Below are positions 1 to 8,988 of a stretch of 64,000 nt of DNA, one piece after another. Positions within the stretch are counted from its first letter, which is position 1; each line of letters begins with the position of its first letter. Origin of the DNA: Prevotella sp. P5-50 (lineage in GTDB: Bacteria > Bacteroidota > Bacteroidia > Bacteroidales > Bacteroidaceae); contig NZ_NPJA01000051.1 in assembly GCF_002251295.1 (NCBI RefSeq), positions 62,001 through 126,000 on the forward strand, written 5' to 3'. The position numbers and the translations under genes are program-made. The notes below the pieces were generated by a model, which saw nothing but the letters and a program-made list of their open reading frames with translations, made no database searches and was not told the DNA's origin.

Positions 1-718
1 GAAATCCCTGTTCAAACACTTGATACGGCAGTCGCAACACACACAGCAGGCTCAACAGGTGGCCTCAGCTGCTACTGCCGTATCCACAGCATCGGCAGCA
101 GGAAGAGTTTCACAGCAGACTTCTTCCGCAACGAATGTTGTACCCACTCCTAAGATTCTGCAACAGACGCAGACTGCCTCTCCCCAGCCCAGGCAGCAGG
201 TGGCTACCTACAATACAGCAAACCGCCCACGGCTGAAAACTGCCGTTGGCTTCTCATGGAACAATCTGCGCAAACAGTCGGACACTGACAAGGCTCCGAT
301 GACCGATGTCTTGGTCAACGAGCAAGCTGCAACAAGCGCCGCAACACAGGATCAAGCCGAATTCACCGAAGCCGACCTGACGCGCGAATGGATTGCCATG
401 TGCAACCGTATGCCCCAGCAATACAGTGCTGTTGCCACTCGCATGAAGAACATGACACCGGTCATTAAAGAAATGCCACAGATAGAGGTAACGGTTGACA
501 ACCAGTTGGTCATGGAACAGATGCAGCAGATCAAAGGCAGTATTGTCAACACCTTGAAACTGCATCTGCAAAACAATAAGATTACGCTCAACATCGTTTT
601 GGCAGAGTTCGACGAACAAGAGCGTTCTCTGACCCGTCGTGAGCAATACGAAGAAATGGAAAAAGATAATCCCGCAGTCAAGCAACTGCGGGACATGTTG
701 AATCTTGAATTGGCCTAA
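1..718 (+). CDS. dnaX: DNA polymerase III gamma/tau subunit, C-terminal part (5' end outside window)
   Basis: The frame is open from base 2, so this is the 3' end of a longer gene. About 238 residues are visible. The first part is a low-complexity Gln/Ala/Thr/Ser-rich linker. From about residue 115 there is a compact domain ending in ITLNIVLAEFDEQ...NPAVKQLRDMLNLEL, which matches how tau C-termini end in Bacteroidota. Tau holds the polymerase core and helicase at the fork; the clamp-loader AAA+ part would lie upstream. The family call rests only on this tail, so it is good but not certain. Confidence 0.72.
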   Translation, partial: KSLFKHLIRQSQHTQQAQQVASAATAVSTASAAGRVSQQTSSATNVVPTPKILQQTQTASPQPRQQVATYNTANRPRLKTAVGFSWNNLRKQSDTDKAPMTDVLVNEQAATSAATQDQAEFTEADLTREWIAMCNRMPQQYSAVATRMKNMTPVIKEMPQIEVTVDNQLVMEQMQQIKGSIVNTLKLHLQNNKITLNIVLAEFDEQERSLTRREQYEEMEKDNPAVKQLRDMLNLELA

Positions 719-823
719 GCATTATTTATCGCAAACGACTCAGGCCTCTAACTACTGACGCTAAGCAAATCGAGCAGGCAAGCACGACGTCCCAACAGGG
801 GCATCAGGCCTGCCTGTTTCGAA

Positions 824-1861
824 TTATATCAACTGCATGCCCAGTGCCTTACACTCGGCGCGCATATCATCGGGCCATATCGAAGCCTGTATCTCACCGA
901 TATGTCCTTTATGAAGCAATACCATACACAAGCGACTCTGACCAATACCGCCACCAATGCTTAATGGCAGTTCGCCCTGCAATAGTTTGCGGTGGAAATA
1001 GAGTTGCTCGCGATCTTCCTTACCTTCCAGTTTCAACTGTCGCAACAAGGCTTTCTTGTCCACACGGATACCCATTGACGACAACTCAAACGAACGTCCC
1101 AATACAGGATACCAAATCAGAATATCACCATTGAGTCCCGGCAGTCCGTTCTCGCCCATTGTTGACCAGTCATCATAGTCTGGTGCACGTCCATCGTGTT
1201 TCTCTCCGTTAGAGAGTACGCCACCGATACCTATGATAAACACCGCACCGTATTTCTCACAGATGGCATCTTCGCGCTCTTTCGGCGACTTGTCTGGATA
1301 CATCTGCAAGAGTTCTTCTGCATGGATAAAGGTAATCTTCTCAGGCAGGAAGGGCTTAATCTGATCGTAGGTCTCACAGGTGAGGTATTCCGTACGGCGA
1401 ATAGCTGCATAGATGCGCTCTACCACATTTTTCAGATAAGCCACAGTGCGCTGTTCTGGAGTGATAACAGCCTCCCAGTCCCACTGATCGACATAGAGCG
1501 AATGTAGATTATCCAGTTCCTCATCGGCACGGATAGCATTCATATCGGTATAGATACCATATCCCGGCTCTATTTTGTATTCTGCCAGCGAAAGGCGTTT
1601 CCACTTAGCCAACGAATGAACTACTTCTGCCGTAGCATCGCCAAGATCCTTGATAGGAAACGAAACGGCACGCTCCACACCATTGAGGTCGTCGTTGATA
1701 CCGAGTCCTTTCAAAACAAACAAAGGAGCTGTGACACGGCGGAGTCTTAATTCAGTAGATAGATTCTGCTGAAAGAACTCCTTGATAAGCTTGATTCCCT
1801 GTTCGGTGTGTTTCACGTCGAGCAGTGGCTGATATACTATAGGTTTAATAAGTCTGGTCAT
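824..1861 (-). CDS. asnA: Aspartate--ammonia ligase (asparagine synthetase A)
   Basis: 345 residues, close to the usual ~330. The enzyme is cytoplasmic and makes asparagine from aspartate, ammonia and ATP through an aspartyl-adenylate, on a class II aminoacyl-tRNA-synthetase-like fold. Recognised stretches are LNGVERAVSF near residue 60, SLYVDQWDWE near residue 120 and the C-terminal GGGIGQSRLCMVLLHKGHIGE, which carries the class II motif 3-type arginine. A two-box promoter lies 29 bp upstream of the start. The gene stands alone, convergent with dnaX. Confidence 0.95.
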   Translation of the reverse strand: MTRLIKPIVYQPLLDVKHTEQGIKLIKEFFQQNLSTELRLRRVTAPLFVLKGLGINDDLNGVERAVSFPIKDLGDATAEVVHSLAKWKRLSLAEYKIEPGYGIYTDMNAIRADEELDNLHSLYVDQWDWEAVITPEQRTVAYLKNVVERIYAAIRRTEYLTCETYDQIKPFLPEKITFIHAEELLQMYPDKSPKEREDAICEKYGAVFIIGIGGVLSNGEKHDGRAPDYDDWSTMGENGLPGLNGDILIWYPVLGRSFELSSMGIRVDKKALLRQLKLEGKEDREQLYFHRKLLQGELPLSIGGGIGQSRLCMVLLHKGHIGEIQASIWPDDMRAECKALGMQLI

Positions 1862-1889
1862 TTTTTATGCTTTTTCTTTATTTCGTCTG

Positions 1890-1919
1890 CAAAGGTACTA
1901 CTTTTATATTAAATTGCAA
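1890..1919 (-). promoter_or_regulatory. Promoter of asnA
   Basis: On the minus strand TACCTTTG (1897-1890) matches the Bacteroidota -7 box TAnnTTTG, with TTG (1919-1917) 19 bp upstream as the -33 box. The predicted start of transcription is close to 1883, giving a leader of about 20 nt. Confidence 0.7.
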
Positions 1920-2099
1920 GCAAAAAGCCCAGATATTTTTACACAATGATACTATTTTCTTTATAATTAATGCACATTGACGACATATTGCCACAATGAA
2001 CGGCATTCGAGTTGACAAATGACAGGTATTTACATCATCCTATGCTAAGCCGCCATTTTCCATCAGATCAATATTCCGGAAGGTCTCGCATGGAATCAA

Positions 2100-2126
2100 C
2101 AAAAGGGGAAGGTGAAAGCCTTCCCC
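2100..2126 (-). terminator. Rho-independent terminator of the GH2 gene
   Basis: A perfect 8-bp GC-rich stem (GGGGAAGG 2105-2112, CCTTCCCC 2119-2126) with a 6-nt loop. Read on the minus strand it is followed by TTTTGTT. It lies about 210 nt past the beta-galactosidase stop codon, so the mRNA would have a long 3' untranslated region. Confidence 0.75.
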
Positions 2127-2205
2127 TCCATATCATTTATTCAAGTTTCGCAACTGAGGGAATTGATTGAAGTTAAAGAAGTTATCACTCCCTACGGTCG
2201 TTCGG

Positions 2206-2330
2206 GAAGTTAAGAGACAATAGCCTTTTGCCGTAAGACGTAGGACATTTGTCTCTTAACTTCTCTCTAACTTCCCTCTAACTTCTCTCTAACTTCCCTA
2301 ACTTCCCTTAACTTCCCCACATGCGAAAGT
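2206..2330. repeat. 15-bp inverted repeat plus direct repeats of TAACTTCYCTC
   Basis: GAAGTTAAGAGACAA (2206-2220) is matched exactly by its reverse complement at 2249-2263 across a 28-nt loop. From 2258 to about 2317 the 11-mer TAACTTCTCTC/TAACTTCCCTC repeats five or six times with slight drift. All of it lies in the 3' untranslated region of the GH2 gene, before the terminator at 2100-2126. No coding potential is seen. Confidence 0.8.
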
Positions 2331-2334
2331 TCAG

Positions 2335-4767
2335 TCATTTAGTATTAATAGTCAGTTCTCCAGTTTTAAGTTTGTTGGCTTCGCCGCTCAACTGCAGTGC
2401 AGAGGAATGGCGTGAACTCTGGATGATCACCTGCGCCAGTCCATTGAATGCAGGAATGCTAAACTCATGGCAGTCGTTATGATGAGGATGGTCAGCACCA
2501 AGATAAGACGGATCTCCATTTCCTACACCGAGTATTCTGCCATCACCTGCAAGTTTAAACGTCAGCATCGGACAAGCATCGGGCACTATACGTCCCTTAG
2601 CATCCTGCACTTCTACTGTGACAACAGCCACATCGCGTCCGTCTGCACTGATCGTCTGACGGTCTGTTTTCATCACAATCTTATAAGCCGGCTTGGTAGT
2701 TTCCACTTGTTGGGTAAGCATACGTTTACCATTCTTATAACCAATAGCCACAACCTTTCCGGGCTGATAAACAGCTTGCCATTTCAGGTGACCGTTCTTA
2801 GGCATGGTCTGGCGTCCCAGTTTCTTTCCATTCACTATCAGTTCCACTTCGTCGCAGTTACTATACGCCCAAACCTCCACGGTTTCACCTTCATGTCCTT
2901 GCAGATTCCAGTGTGGGAATATATGCAACACAGGCTCGTCAGTCCATACAGATTTCAGATACCATGCCTCATCTTTCATGAAACCGCAATAGTCAAGGAT
3001 ACCAAACTCAGAATCATGGGCGGGATATTCCAGCGGATTAGGTTCGCCACGATAGTCAAATCCTGTCCAATAGAAAAGACCGGCAGCCCACGGACGTTCA
3101 TCATAGAATTTCCACCCGCGCTCTATCACGTTTTCCACGCCAGGTTTTGTTCCTCTGTTCATGCTAACCATGTGTCCGGGCTGTTCTTTTGATTCGAAAT
3201 ACACCCCACGAGTACCACAACCTGTTGTTTCCTCTGTGCCCACGATTTTCCAGTCAGGATTAGCTTTTTTTCTATTATCCACATCGTTTTGAACGATATA
3301 ATTAAAGCCAACCACATCCAGTCCTTTAATCATCTCCGAACCTCCGGCATTGGCAATAGTAGAATGACGTGTAGGATCGAGCAGTCGGGTATATTCTCGC
3401 ATGGCAGCAGCAATACGTGTGCCCTGTACGGAGTTTTCTATTCCCCACTCCTCATTACCATCACTCCACAGAATGACTGACGGATGGTTTCGGTCGCGCT
3501 TAATCATGTTCTCCAGCAAGCGCAAGTGTTCTGTGTTAATACCGGTCAAACGGTTTTCGTCGATGACCAACAGTCCCTCTCTATCACAAATATCGAGCAA
3601 GGCAGGTGTCATGGGGTTATGTGAAGCACGATAGGCATTACAGCCAAACTCCTTGAGCTTCTTGATGCGCCAAGCCTGCAAAGCATCGGGAATAGCAGCC
3701 CCTACCCCAGCATGATCCTGATGCATATTGACGCCCTTCAGTTTGATGGGTTTTCCATTAAGCATGAAACCCGATTGAGCATCAAACACCACTTCACGGA
3801 TACCCGTTGTCGTTTCATAGACATCTGTCACTTCGCCATTCACCTTTACCGTAGTTTCCACCTTATATATATAAGGGTCGTCGGTTGACCACAGATGCGG
3901 ATGGTCGAGCGCAATGGTCTGTTCGCAGCCAAGGGTCTGTTTGGCGTTTAGACTAAGGTTTACGCTTTCAGCCTTTCCCACCAGTTTACCTTCTGCGTCC
4001 AGCAGTCGTTGCTCTACACTGCATTGCTGCGATTCAAGCGAATGGTTGTTGACCTCAGTTTTCACATGAACCACCGCAGCATCGTAGGGTTTCTTGATAT
4101 CGGCAAACACGAAAGTGCCAAACGGTGCCACACTTACGGAAGCAGACTTCAACAGCCAAGCATCCCGATAGATGCCTGCCCCTTCATAAAACCATCCTTC
4201 CTCTAATGTTGCGTCAGCACGCACACAGATGAGGTTCTCGCCTCCATAGTTGACATATTCTGTCACATCATACACCTGTGTAGCATAGCCACTCGGTTCC
4301 GTTCCCATATAAAATCCGTTGAACCACACTTGTGCGTTACGGAAGATACCATCAAACTGAATGGCGATATGCTTTCCCAAATCCTCCTTAGGAATACTGA
4401 TAGTTTTACGATACCATCCTACACTTGTCTCTGGAAATTTATATCCTACAGTCTTATAACCATGCGAATGACTTGCATTCCGAGCATAAGGCAGATTGGT
4501 CACCCAATCGTGAGGGATAGTGACAGACACCCAGGTGGAATCGTTGAATTTCTGAGCATACGGACCTTCGTTATGTATGGAATTTGCCTTCGTCAGATAG
4601 TTGAAATACTCAGTACCACAGCCAAAATCCTTGGCAGGGTCGGCAGCATTTCCAAAAGCAAACTTCCATCCTTCGTCTATGAGAATCTTCTCACGTACGT
4701 TGTCAGCCATGGCACCAGTCATCTGCATACTGGCGACAGCTAAGAGTAACCATTTTCTTATCTTCAT
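2335..4767 (-). CDS. Secreted GH2 family beta-galactosidase
   Basis: 810 residues starting with a signal peptide (MKIRKWLLLAVASMQMTGAMA). The domain order is a sugar-binding jelly roll (about 60-225), an immunoglobulin-like domain (about 225-335), a TIM barrel (about 340-610) and C-terminal DUF4982-type and GH2 C-terminal domains. ILWSDGNEEW gives the likely acid/base Glu439, and IVGTEET gives the likely nucleophile Glu512. The family removes terminal beta-galactose or related beta-linked sugars; the signal peptide points to the periplasm or cell surface. A -7 box TATCTTTG lies at 4886-4879. No SusC/SusD pair is next to it, so the target glycan is unclear. Confidence 0.9.
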   Translation of the reverse strand: MKIRKWLLLAVASMQMTGAMADNVREKILIDEGWKFAFGNAADPAKDFGCGTEYFNYLTKANSIHNEGPYAQKFNDSTWVSVTIPHDWVTNLPYARNASHSHGYKTVGYKFPETSVGWYRKTISIPKEDLGKHIAIQFDGIFRNAQVWFNGFYMGTEPSGYATQVYDVTEYVNYGGENLICVRADATLEEGWFYEGAGIYRDAWLLKSASVSVAPFGTFVFADIKKPYDAAVVHVKTEVNNHSLESQQCSVEQRLLDAEGKLVGKAESVNLSLNAKQTLGCEQTIALDHPHLWSTDDPYIYKVETTVKVNGEVTDVYETTTGIREVVFDAQSGFMLNGKPIKLKGVNMHQDHAGVGAAIPDALQAWRIKKLKEFGCNAYRASHNPMTPALLDICDREGLLVIDENRLTGINTEHLRLLENMIKRDRNHPSVILWSDGNEEWGIENSVQGTRIAAAMREYTRLLDPTRHSTIANAGGSEMIKGLDVVGFNYIVQNDVDNRKKANPDWKIVGTEETTGCGTRGVYFESKEQPGHMVSMNRGTKPGVENVIERGWKFYDERPWAAGLFYWTGFDYRGEPNPLEYPAHDSEFGILDYCGFMKDEAWYLKSVWTDEPVLHIFPHWNLQGHEGETVEVWAYSNCDEVELIVNGKKLGRQTMPKNGHLKWQAVYQPGKVVAIGYKNGKRMLTQQVETTKPAYKIVMKTDRQTISADGRDVAVVTVEVQDAKGRIVPDACPMLTFKLAGDGRILGVGNGDPSYLGADHPHHNDCHEFSIPAFNGLAQVIIQSSRHSSALQLSGEANKLKTGELTINTK

Positions 4768-5042
4768 TGTTTTTCGTCATTGATTGTTTCTATTTCTGAT
4801 TATATCATTTTAGAGTGGGCTTTCACCCTTCGTTTTCTCGCCATGAAATGGAAGGATGAAATCCAATATTATTTTTTGCAAAGATAAGGAATTATTGGTA
4901 ATGCAACGAGTTGAAGACAATATAGTACGCAAAACTGCAAAATAATGCAAATAGTTATGGATAAACAACACCCTGTCATTTCAAAACATCGGTCATTAAA
5001 GTATTATACCGCCGATATTGTTGAACGTAGGTATAAATAGCT

Positions 5043-5080
5043 AAAAAAGAGCATGACTTCTGATAAGTCATGCTCTTTAG
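5043..5080 (-). terminator. Terminator of tRNA-Arg
   Basis: A 13-bp perfect stem (5046-5058 with 5066-5078), 7-nt loop, followed on the minus strand by TTTTTT. It starts directly after the tRNA 3' end, so the tRNA is a single-gene transcription unit. Confidence 0.88.
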
Positions 5081-5154
5081 TGATTCCGCAGGGATTCAAA
5101 CCCTGGACCTTCAGAACCGGAATCTGACGCTCTATTCAGCTAAGCTACGGAACC
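5081..5154 (-). tRNA. tRNA-Arg (anticodon CCG)
   Basis: The 74-nt minus-strand sequence folds as a cloverleaf. The acceptor stem GGTTCCG pairs with CGGAATC with one G-U, the D stem is GCTT/GAGC, the anticodon stem TCAGA/TCTGA encloses loop TTCCGGT, and the T arm is CAGGG-TTTGAAT-CCCTG. The anticodon CCG reads the arginine codon CGG. The discriminator is A and no CCA is encoded. It has its own promoter and terminator. Confidence 0.96.
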
Positions 5155-5164
5155 AATGCGAGTG

Positions 5165-5195
5165 CAAAATTACTAAAAAGCGAGCGAACTACCAA
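5165..5195 (-). promoter_or_regulatory. Promoter of tRNA-Arg
   Basis: TAATTTTG (5172-5165, minus strand) with TTG (5195-5193) 20 bp upstream. The -7 box ends 10 bp before the mature tRNA 5' end. Confidence 0.65.
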
Positions 5196-5256
5196 ATTTA
5201 TCTGGTGGTTTTCACCCTTCGTTTTCACTTCTGCCTATCCTTTTGACTACGGTGTA

Positions 5257-5412
5257 TTATGCCTGTCTGTCGGGAATGGTAAAGACAAAGCGTGCACCAG
5301 GAGTGTATTGCCAGTCAATATCAACGCTGCCTCCCATTTTCTCTGCAATGGTACGACTGATATAAATTCTATTTCTGCACCATTGTACTCTACCATACCC
5401 ACTGTTTTCCCC
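5257..5412 (-). pseudogene. Remnant of a sensor histidine kinase (end of ATPase domain)
   Basis: On the minus strand one frame reads ...RIYISRTIAEKMGGSVD...GARFVFTIPDRQA and a stop at 5259-5257. This matches the last ~40 residues of a HATPase_c domain, where G2-box GLGLYISR is followed by EKMGG and a closing F-x-F-x-IP strand. The glycines expected before YISR are replaced (NRIYISR), and the frame is closed by a stop about 50 codons in. No kinase core, start codon or partner regulator remains, so this is a decayed C-terminal fragment. Confidence 0.7.
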
Positions 5413-5504
5413 TCATACCAATCTTATTGGCTCAACAAAACAGCTCAAAACAAGTTCATCTGATAAAAAAGATGTTTCATAGCGTAAAAAGCAGGTGTTA
5501 CGAC

Positions 5505-5535
5505 TTGTAAATCTCAGAAAATCATGCTATATTTG
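5505..5535 (+). promoter_or_regulatory. Promoter of the C10 peptidase gene
   Basis: TTG (5505-5507), 20-bp spacer, TATATTTG (5528-5535). Transcription would begin near 5542, about 45 nt before the chosen start codon. This also argues against the upstream in-frame ATG at 5524. Confidence 0.7.
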
Positions 5536-5586
5536 CAAAATAATTACAACCGACGACAACATATAAACCATAAATATAGTAAGCTT

Positions 5587-8139
5587 ATGAGAAAACATTT
5601 ACTCCTACTCTTTGCCATGTGTTTTGTGCAACTGATGGCTTTTGCAGGACCACGCAGTTACCAACAAGCACTCAAAATTGCACAGCAACAAGCCGAGCGA
5701 TTGGGCATCAGCATGGACGCCATGTCGCCCCAACCGAGAATGGTTCAAAAGACCAACGGCATCGATCCTGCCTACTATGTGATTGAAAACGGAACGAACA
5801 AGGGTTACACCATCGTCTCTGCAGACGACCGGTTGCCTGAGATTGTGGGTTATGCCAAGCAAGGCAACTACACCGAAGACACATTGCCTGAGGCATACGT
5901 CGAGTTCATCACCGCCTATCAGAAATTTGTTGAAGAGGTGAAAGCTGGCAATCCCCATGCCCTGCGCACAGCTGCCGAAGCTAAGGCGCTGCGCGAGTCG
6001 GCATCCTACACCCAACCTACCGTAGCTCCACTCTTGGGCAACATCCAATGGAACCAAGGCGACCCCTACAACCGCATGTGTCCCGAATACGACGGTGTCC
6101 ACAAGGCGGTAACAGGTTGTGTGGCAACCGCCATGGCGCAGGTGATGGGCTATTGGAAGTATCCCAGCCAACTACAAGCAGATATTCCTGGCTATACCAC
6201 TAGAAGCAATAAAATCAACGTGCCTGGCATCAGCAAAGCTACCGATGGCACCTACGACTGGGATAATATCCTACCGCAATACAGATCTGGAAGTTTTAAT
6301 GATGACCAAGCCAATGCCGTTGCCAAACTCATGCATCATTGCGGTGTAGCTGTAAAGATGGACTATGGGCAATCGTCTGGTGCTAATGTTAATCCTGAAC
6401 ATCTGTCTAAATATTTTGGCTATGACAAAGACTTCATGGCAGAAGTTCGTCGTGAGGCATTCTCCATAAAAGAATGGAATACGTTGATTGACAATGAACT
6501 CATAGCCAAAAGACCTATTCTCTACAGCGGACAATCGTCAGATGGCGGTCACCAGTTTGTCTGCGACGGTTCTGACGGAAAAGGTCTGTACCACATCAAT
6601 TGGGGATGGGGCGGCTATCAAGATGGTTATTTCGACATCACGATCCTCAATCCCGCGAAGGGCGGCATCGGTTCGGGTAATGCACCCGATGGTTATAACC
6701 AAGGTAGCGATATGATTATAGGTATCATGCCCGATAATGGTCAAGAGGATATACCACTGGTAACACTCAAGCCGATATATGCCACGGGTATCAGTACTGA
6801 TACTAAGATCACGATAACCCAAGACACACGAACAAGTGCTACCGACAACTTCAAAATTGAATTCTATAACTACTTCACCAACAGAGCTCCGAAAAAATTC
6901 TCTGGCTATTGCGGTTGGGGAATTAAAGCTGCTGACGGCAGTATGAAGCTGATTACTAACACAAGAATGGTTCAGAATCTCCAACAAAACTACTGGTTCC
7001 CCAATACCTATAAAATAGACTACGCTTTCCCTGTAGGTGTTACCACCATTTACCCTGTGTATAGTGAAGACAATATCACTTGGAAGGAAGCAGGATTGGA
7101 GCGCATGGGCTACTATACGGTAGAGGCTACAGAAACCAGCCTCAAGCAGTTATATCCTTTGACCGCCGAGGTAATCGTAGAAAGCGAATTGCTATCAGGC
7201 AAGAGCAATACCATTAAGTTGGATGTTAGCAACGCAACAGACAATGATGTATTCAGTATGCTCAGTGTCTATACCAGCACAGATCAGACTTGTCCTGAAG
7301 ATGGTGTTAACGTCTATGTAAGTGTACCTGCTAAAGGCAAGTCAATACGTGAGGTGGCAATCCCTGTACCTGCTGAGGAATTCTACCTTTGGGTAAAAGA
7401 TGTAGATTCTGGTACCGAACTGGTCAGTGCCAAGAAGTTTACTGCAACACCCTCTGGAATTCCGCAACTCGAATTGGTACAAGTTGTAACCAATGCCAGC
7501 AATGAGTTTGAAACAGAGGATGCCTATTACAACAATGATAGAGTAAAAGCTCCAAAAGTGAAAGACGACAAGCTGGTGGTTCGGTACGATATCAAGAACA
7601 ACGGCGGACTATCCTCTGGCACCTGGAGTATTAGTGGTTTTGGTGCTAAAGAATTCACATGGGGTGGTACGAACTCAAACACGATTGTGTTCCCTGGTAA
7701 CGGTACCATCACCCAACTGACAGCAACATACACACCAGATGCAGTAGGTTGCAAAACCATTTATGTACAATTTAATGGCATCTACGATAATGGCACAGGC
7801 GGTACAGAATATGATGTCACCACATCACTACAAGAATGGCAACTCCCTCTTATTGACAAGCTTGGTTACGTTTACAGAATAAGACCTTTTGATGTCGTAG
7901 CCTATGTGGCTGGCGCCGAAGGCGGCACGGGCATTGGCAAGGTGGATATCAGCAAAACCTATATCCGCGGTGACCATGGTCAAATCAACATCACAACAGA
8001 CCGCAACAAGACTGTCAATATATACAAGCTGAACGGACAGAAGGTGGCTGAAGTTAAAGCAACAGCAGGACAACCTGTCAGCATTCCCGTTGCAGCAGGC
8101 ATCTATGTGGTAGATGGCACGAAAGTTGCTGTGAAATAA
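5587..8139 (+). CDS. Secreted C10 (streptopain-type) cysteine peptidase with C-terminal sorting-like domain
   Basis: 850 residues. The start at 5587 gives a clear signal peptide (MRKHLLLLFAMCFVQLMAFA); an in-frame ATG at 5524 lies upstream of the promoter's predicted start. A Spi-like propeptide (about 21-140) precedes the peptidase domain. The catalytic Cys is C178 in TGCVATAMAQVM, the His is H322 in DGGHQF, and N338 in NWGWGG completes the site. Beta-sandwich repeats follow, then a C-terminal module like the type IX secretion sorting domain (VNIYKLNGQKV...GIYVV). Streptopain and interpain are the known relatives. It probably degrades proteins outside the cell. A 2-nt gap separates it from tcdA. 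Confidence 0.92.
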   Translation: MRKHLLLLFAMCFVQLMAFAGPRSYQQALKIAQQQAERLGISMDAMSPQPRMVQKTNGIDPAYYVIENGTNKGYTIVSADDRLPEIVGYAKQGNYTEDTLPEAYVEFITAYQKFVEEVKAGNPHALRTAAEAKALRESASYTQPTVAPLLGNIQWNQGDPYNRMCPEYDGVHKAVTGCVATAMAQVMGYWKYPSQLQADIPGYTTRSNKINVPGISKATDGTYDWDNILPQYRSGSFNDDQANAVAKLMHHCGVAVKMDYGQSSGANVNPEHLSKYFGYDKDFMAEVRREAFSIKEWNTLIDNELIAKRPILYSGQSSDGGHQFVCDGSDGKGLYHINWGWGGYQDGYFDITILNPAKGGIGSGNAPDGYNQGSDMIIGIMPDNGQEDIPLVTLKPIYATGISTDTKITITQDTRTSATDNFKIEFYNYFTNRAPKKFSGYCGWGIKAADGSMKLITNTRMVQNLQQNYWFPNTYKIDYAFPVGVTTIYPVYSEDNITWKEAGLERMGYYTVEATETSLKQLYPLTAEVIVESELLSGKSNTIKLDVSNATDNDVFSMLSVYTSTDQTCPEDGVNVYVSVPAKGKSIREVAIPVPAEEFYLWVKDVDSGTELVSAKKFTATPSGIPQLELVQVVTNASNEFETEDAYYNNDRVKAPKVKDDKLVVRYDIKNNGGLSSGTWSISGFGAKEFTWGGTNSNTIVFPGNGTITQLTATYTPDAVGCKTIYVQFNGIYDNGTGGTEYDVTTSLQEWQLPLIDKLGYVYRIRPFDVVAYVAGAEGGTGIGKVDISKTYIRGDHGQINITTDRNKTVNIYKLNGQKVAEVKATAGQPVSIPVAAGIYVVDGTKVAVK

Positions 8140-8141
8140 GC

Positions 8142-8942
8142 ATGGATATAGAACAAGGCATTTTTAACCGTACAGAGCGACTGGTGGGTGAAGACATCCT
8201 CCAGTCGCTTCAATCTAAACGTGTCATCGTCTTCGGTGTAGGCGGCGTGGGCAGTTGGTGTGTAGAAGCATTGGTGCGTTCTGGCGTACGCCATATCACC
8301 ATTGTTGATTCTGACAAAGTGGCTATCAGCAATGTCAATCGTCAACTCATGGCTACTACAAAAACCGTGGGACGTGTCAAGGTGGATGCACTCAAAGAAC
8401 ATCTTCTCGACATCAACCCTCATGCAGATATCACTGCCCTGCAGATGATATTCGACGAAACGACTGCCGAGAGTTTCCATCTTGAGGACTACGACTATAT
8501 AGTAGATGCCATCGACAGCCTTCGCGACAAACTGTTGCTCATCGAGTGTGCATGTCGCACCAAGGCAAAATTCTTCTCGTCGATGGGGGCTGCACTGAAG
8601 ATGGACCCTACCAAGATAGAGGTGGCTGAGTTTTGGAAAGTCAAAGGTTGTCCGTTGGGAGCTGCCCTACGCCACAAATTCCGCAGTCTGAAACGGCGCC
8701 CTGCGCGTAAGTTTCTATGTGTGTTTAGTCAGGAGTTACTGCCCAACTTAGGTCCCGACAACTCCGTAGATGCTGCCTTTGCACCAACCGGCACACAGGA
8801 AGGCAATCCCGAACTGGCACATCACGATTGGAATGTGCGGAAAGCGCAAATCAACGGATCGTTACTCCACATCACCGGCATATTCGGCTTTACCCTGGCG
8901 GGACTCATCCTCAAAGACATCTACAACAAAAGCAAGGAATAA
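8142..8942 (+). CDS. tcdA: tRNA threonylcarbamoyladenosine dehydratase (ThiF/E1-like)
   Basis: 266 residues. TcdA (CsdL) activates the carboxylate of t6A37 in tRNA with ATP and closes it to cyclic ct6A. The nucleotide site GVGGVGSW is near residue 31 and the adenylation-site motif SNVNRQ near residue 66, with VDAIDSLRDK at about 125. The protein lacks the extra domains of ThiF or MoeB E1 enzymes, fitting TcdA. It starts 2 nt after the peptidase stop, so it may be co-transcribed with it although the functions are unrelated. Confidence 0.9.
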   Translation: MDIEQGIFNRTERLVGEDILQSLQSKRVIVFGVGGVGSWCVEALVRSGVRHITIVDSDKVAISNVNRQLMATTKTVGRVKVDALKEHLLDINPHADITALQMIFDETTAESFHLEDYDYIVDAIDSLRDKLLLIECACRTKAKFFSSMGAALKMDPTKIEVAEFWKVKGCPLGAALRHKFRSLKRRPARKFLCVFSQELLPNLGPDNSVDAAFAPTGTQEGNPELAHHDWNVRKAQINGSLLHITGIFGFTLAGLILKDIYNKSKE

Positions 8943-8988
8943 TCACACTATCAAGACTTGTATCGACAAGCCGAAGATACAAAAAAAA

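Noticed and set aside
5524-5586. 21-codon N-terminal extension of the C10 peptidase
   Set aside because: Its ATG lies upstream of the predicted transcription start and would spoil the signal peptide.
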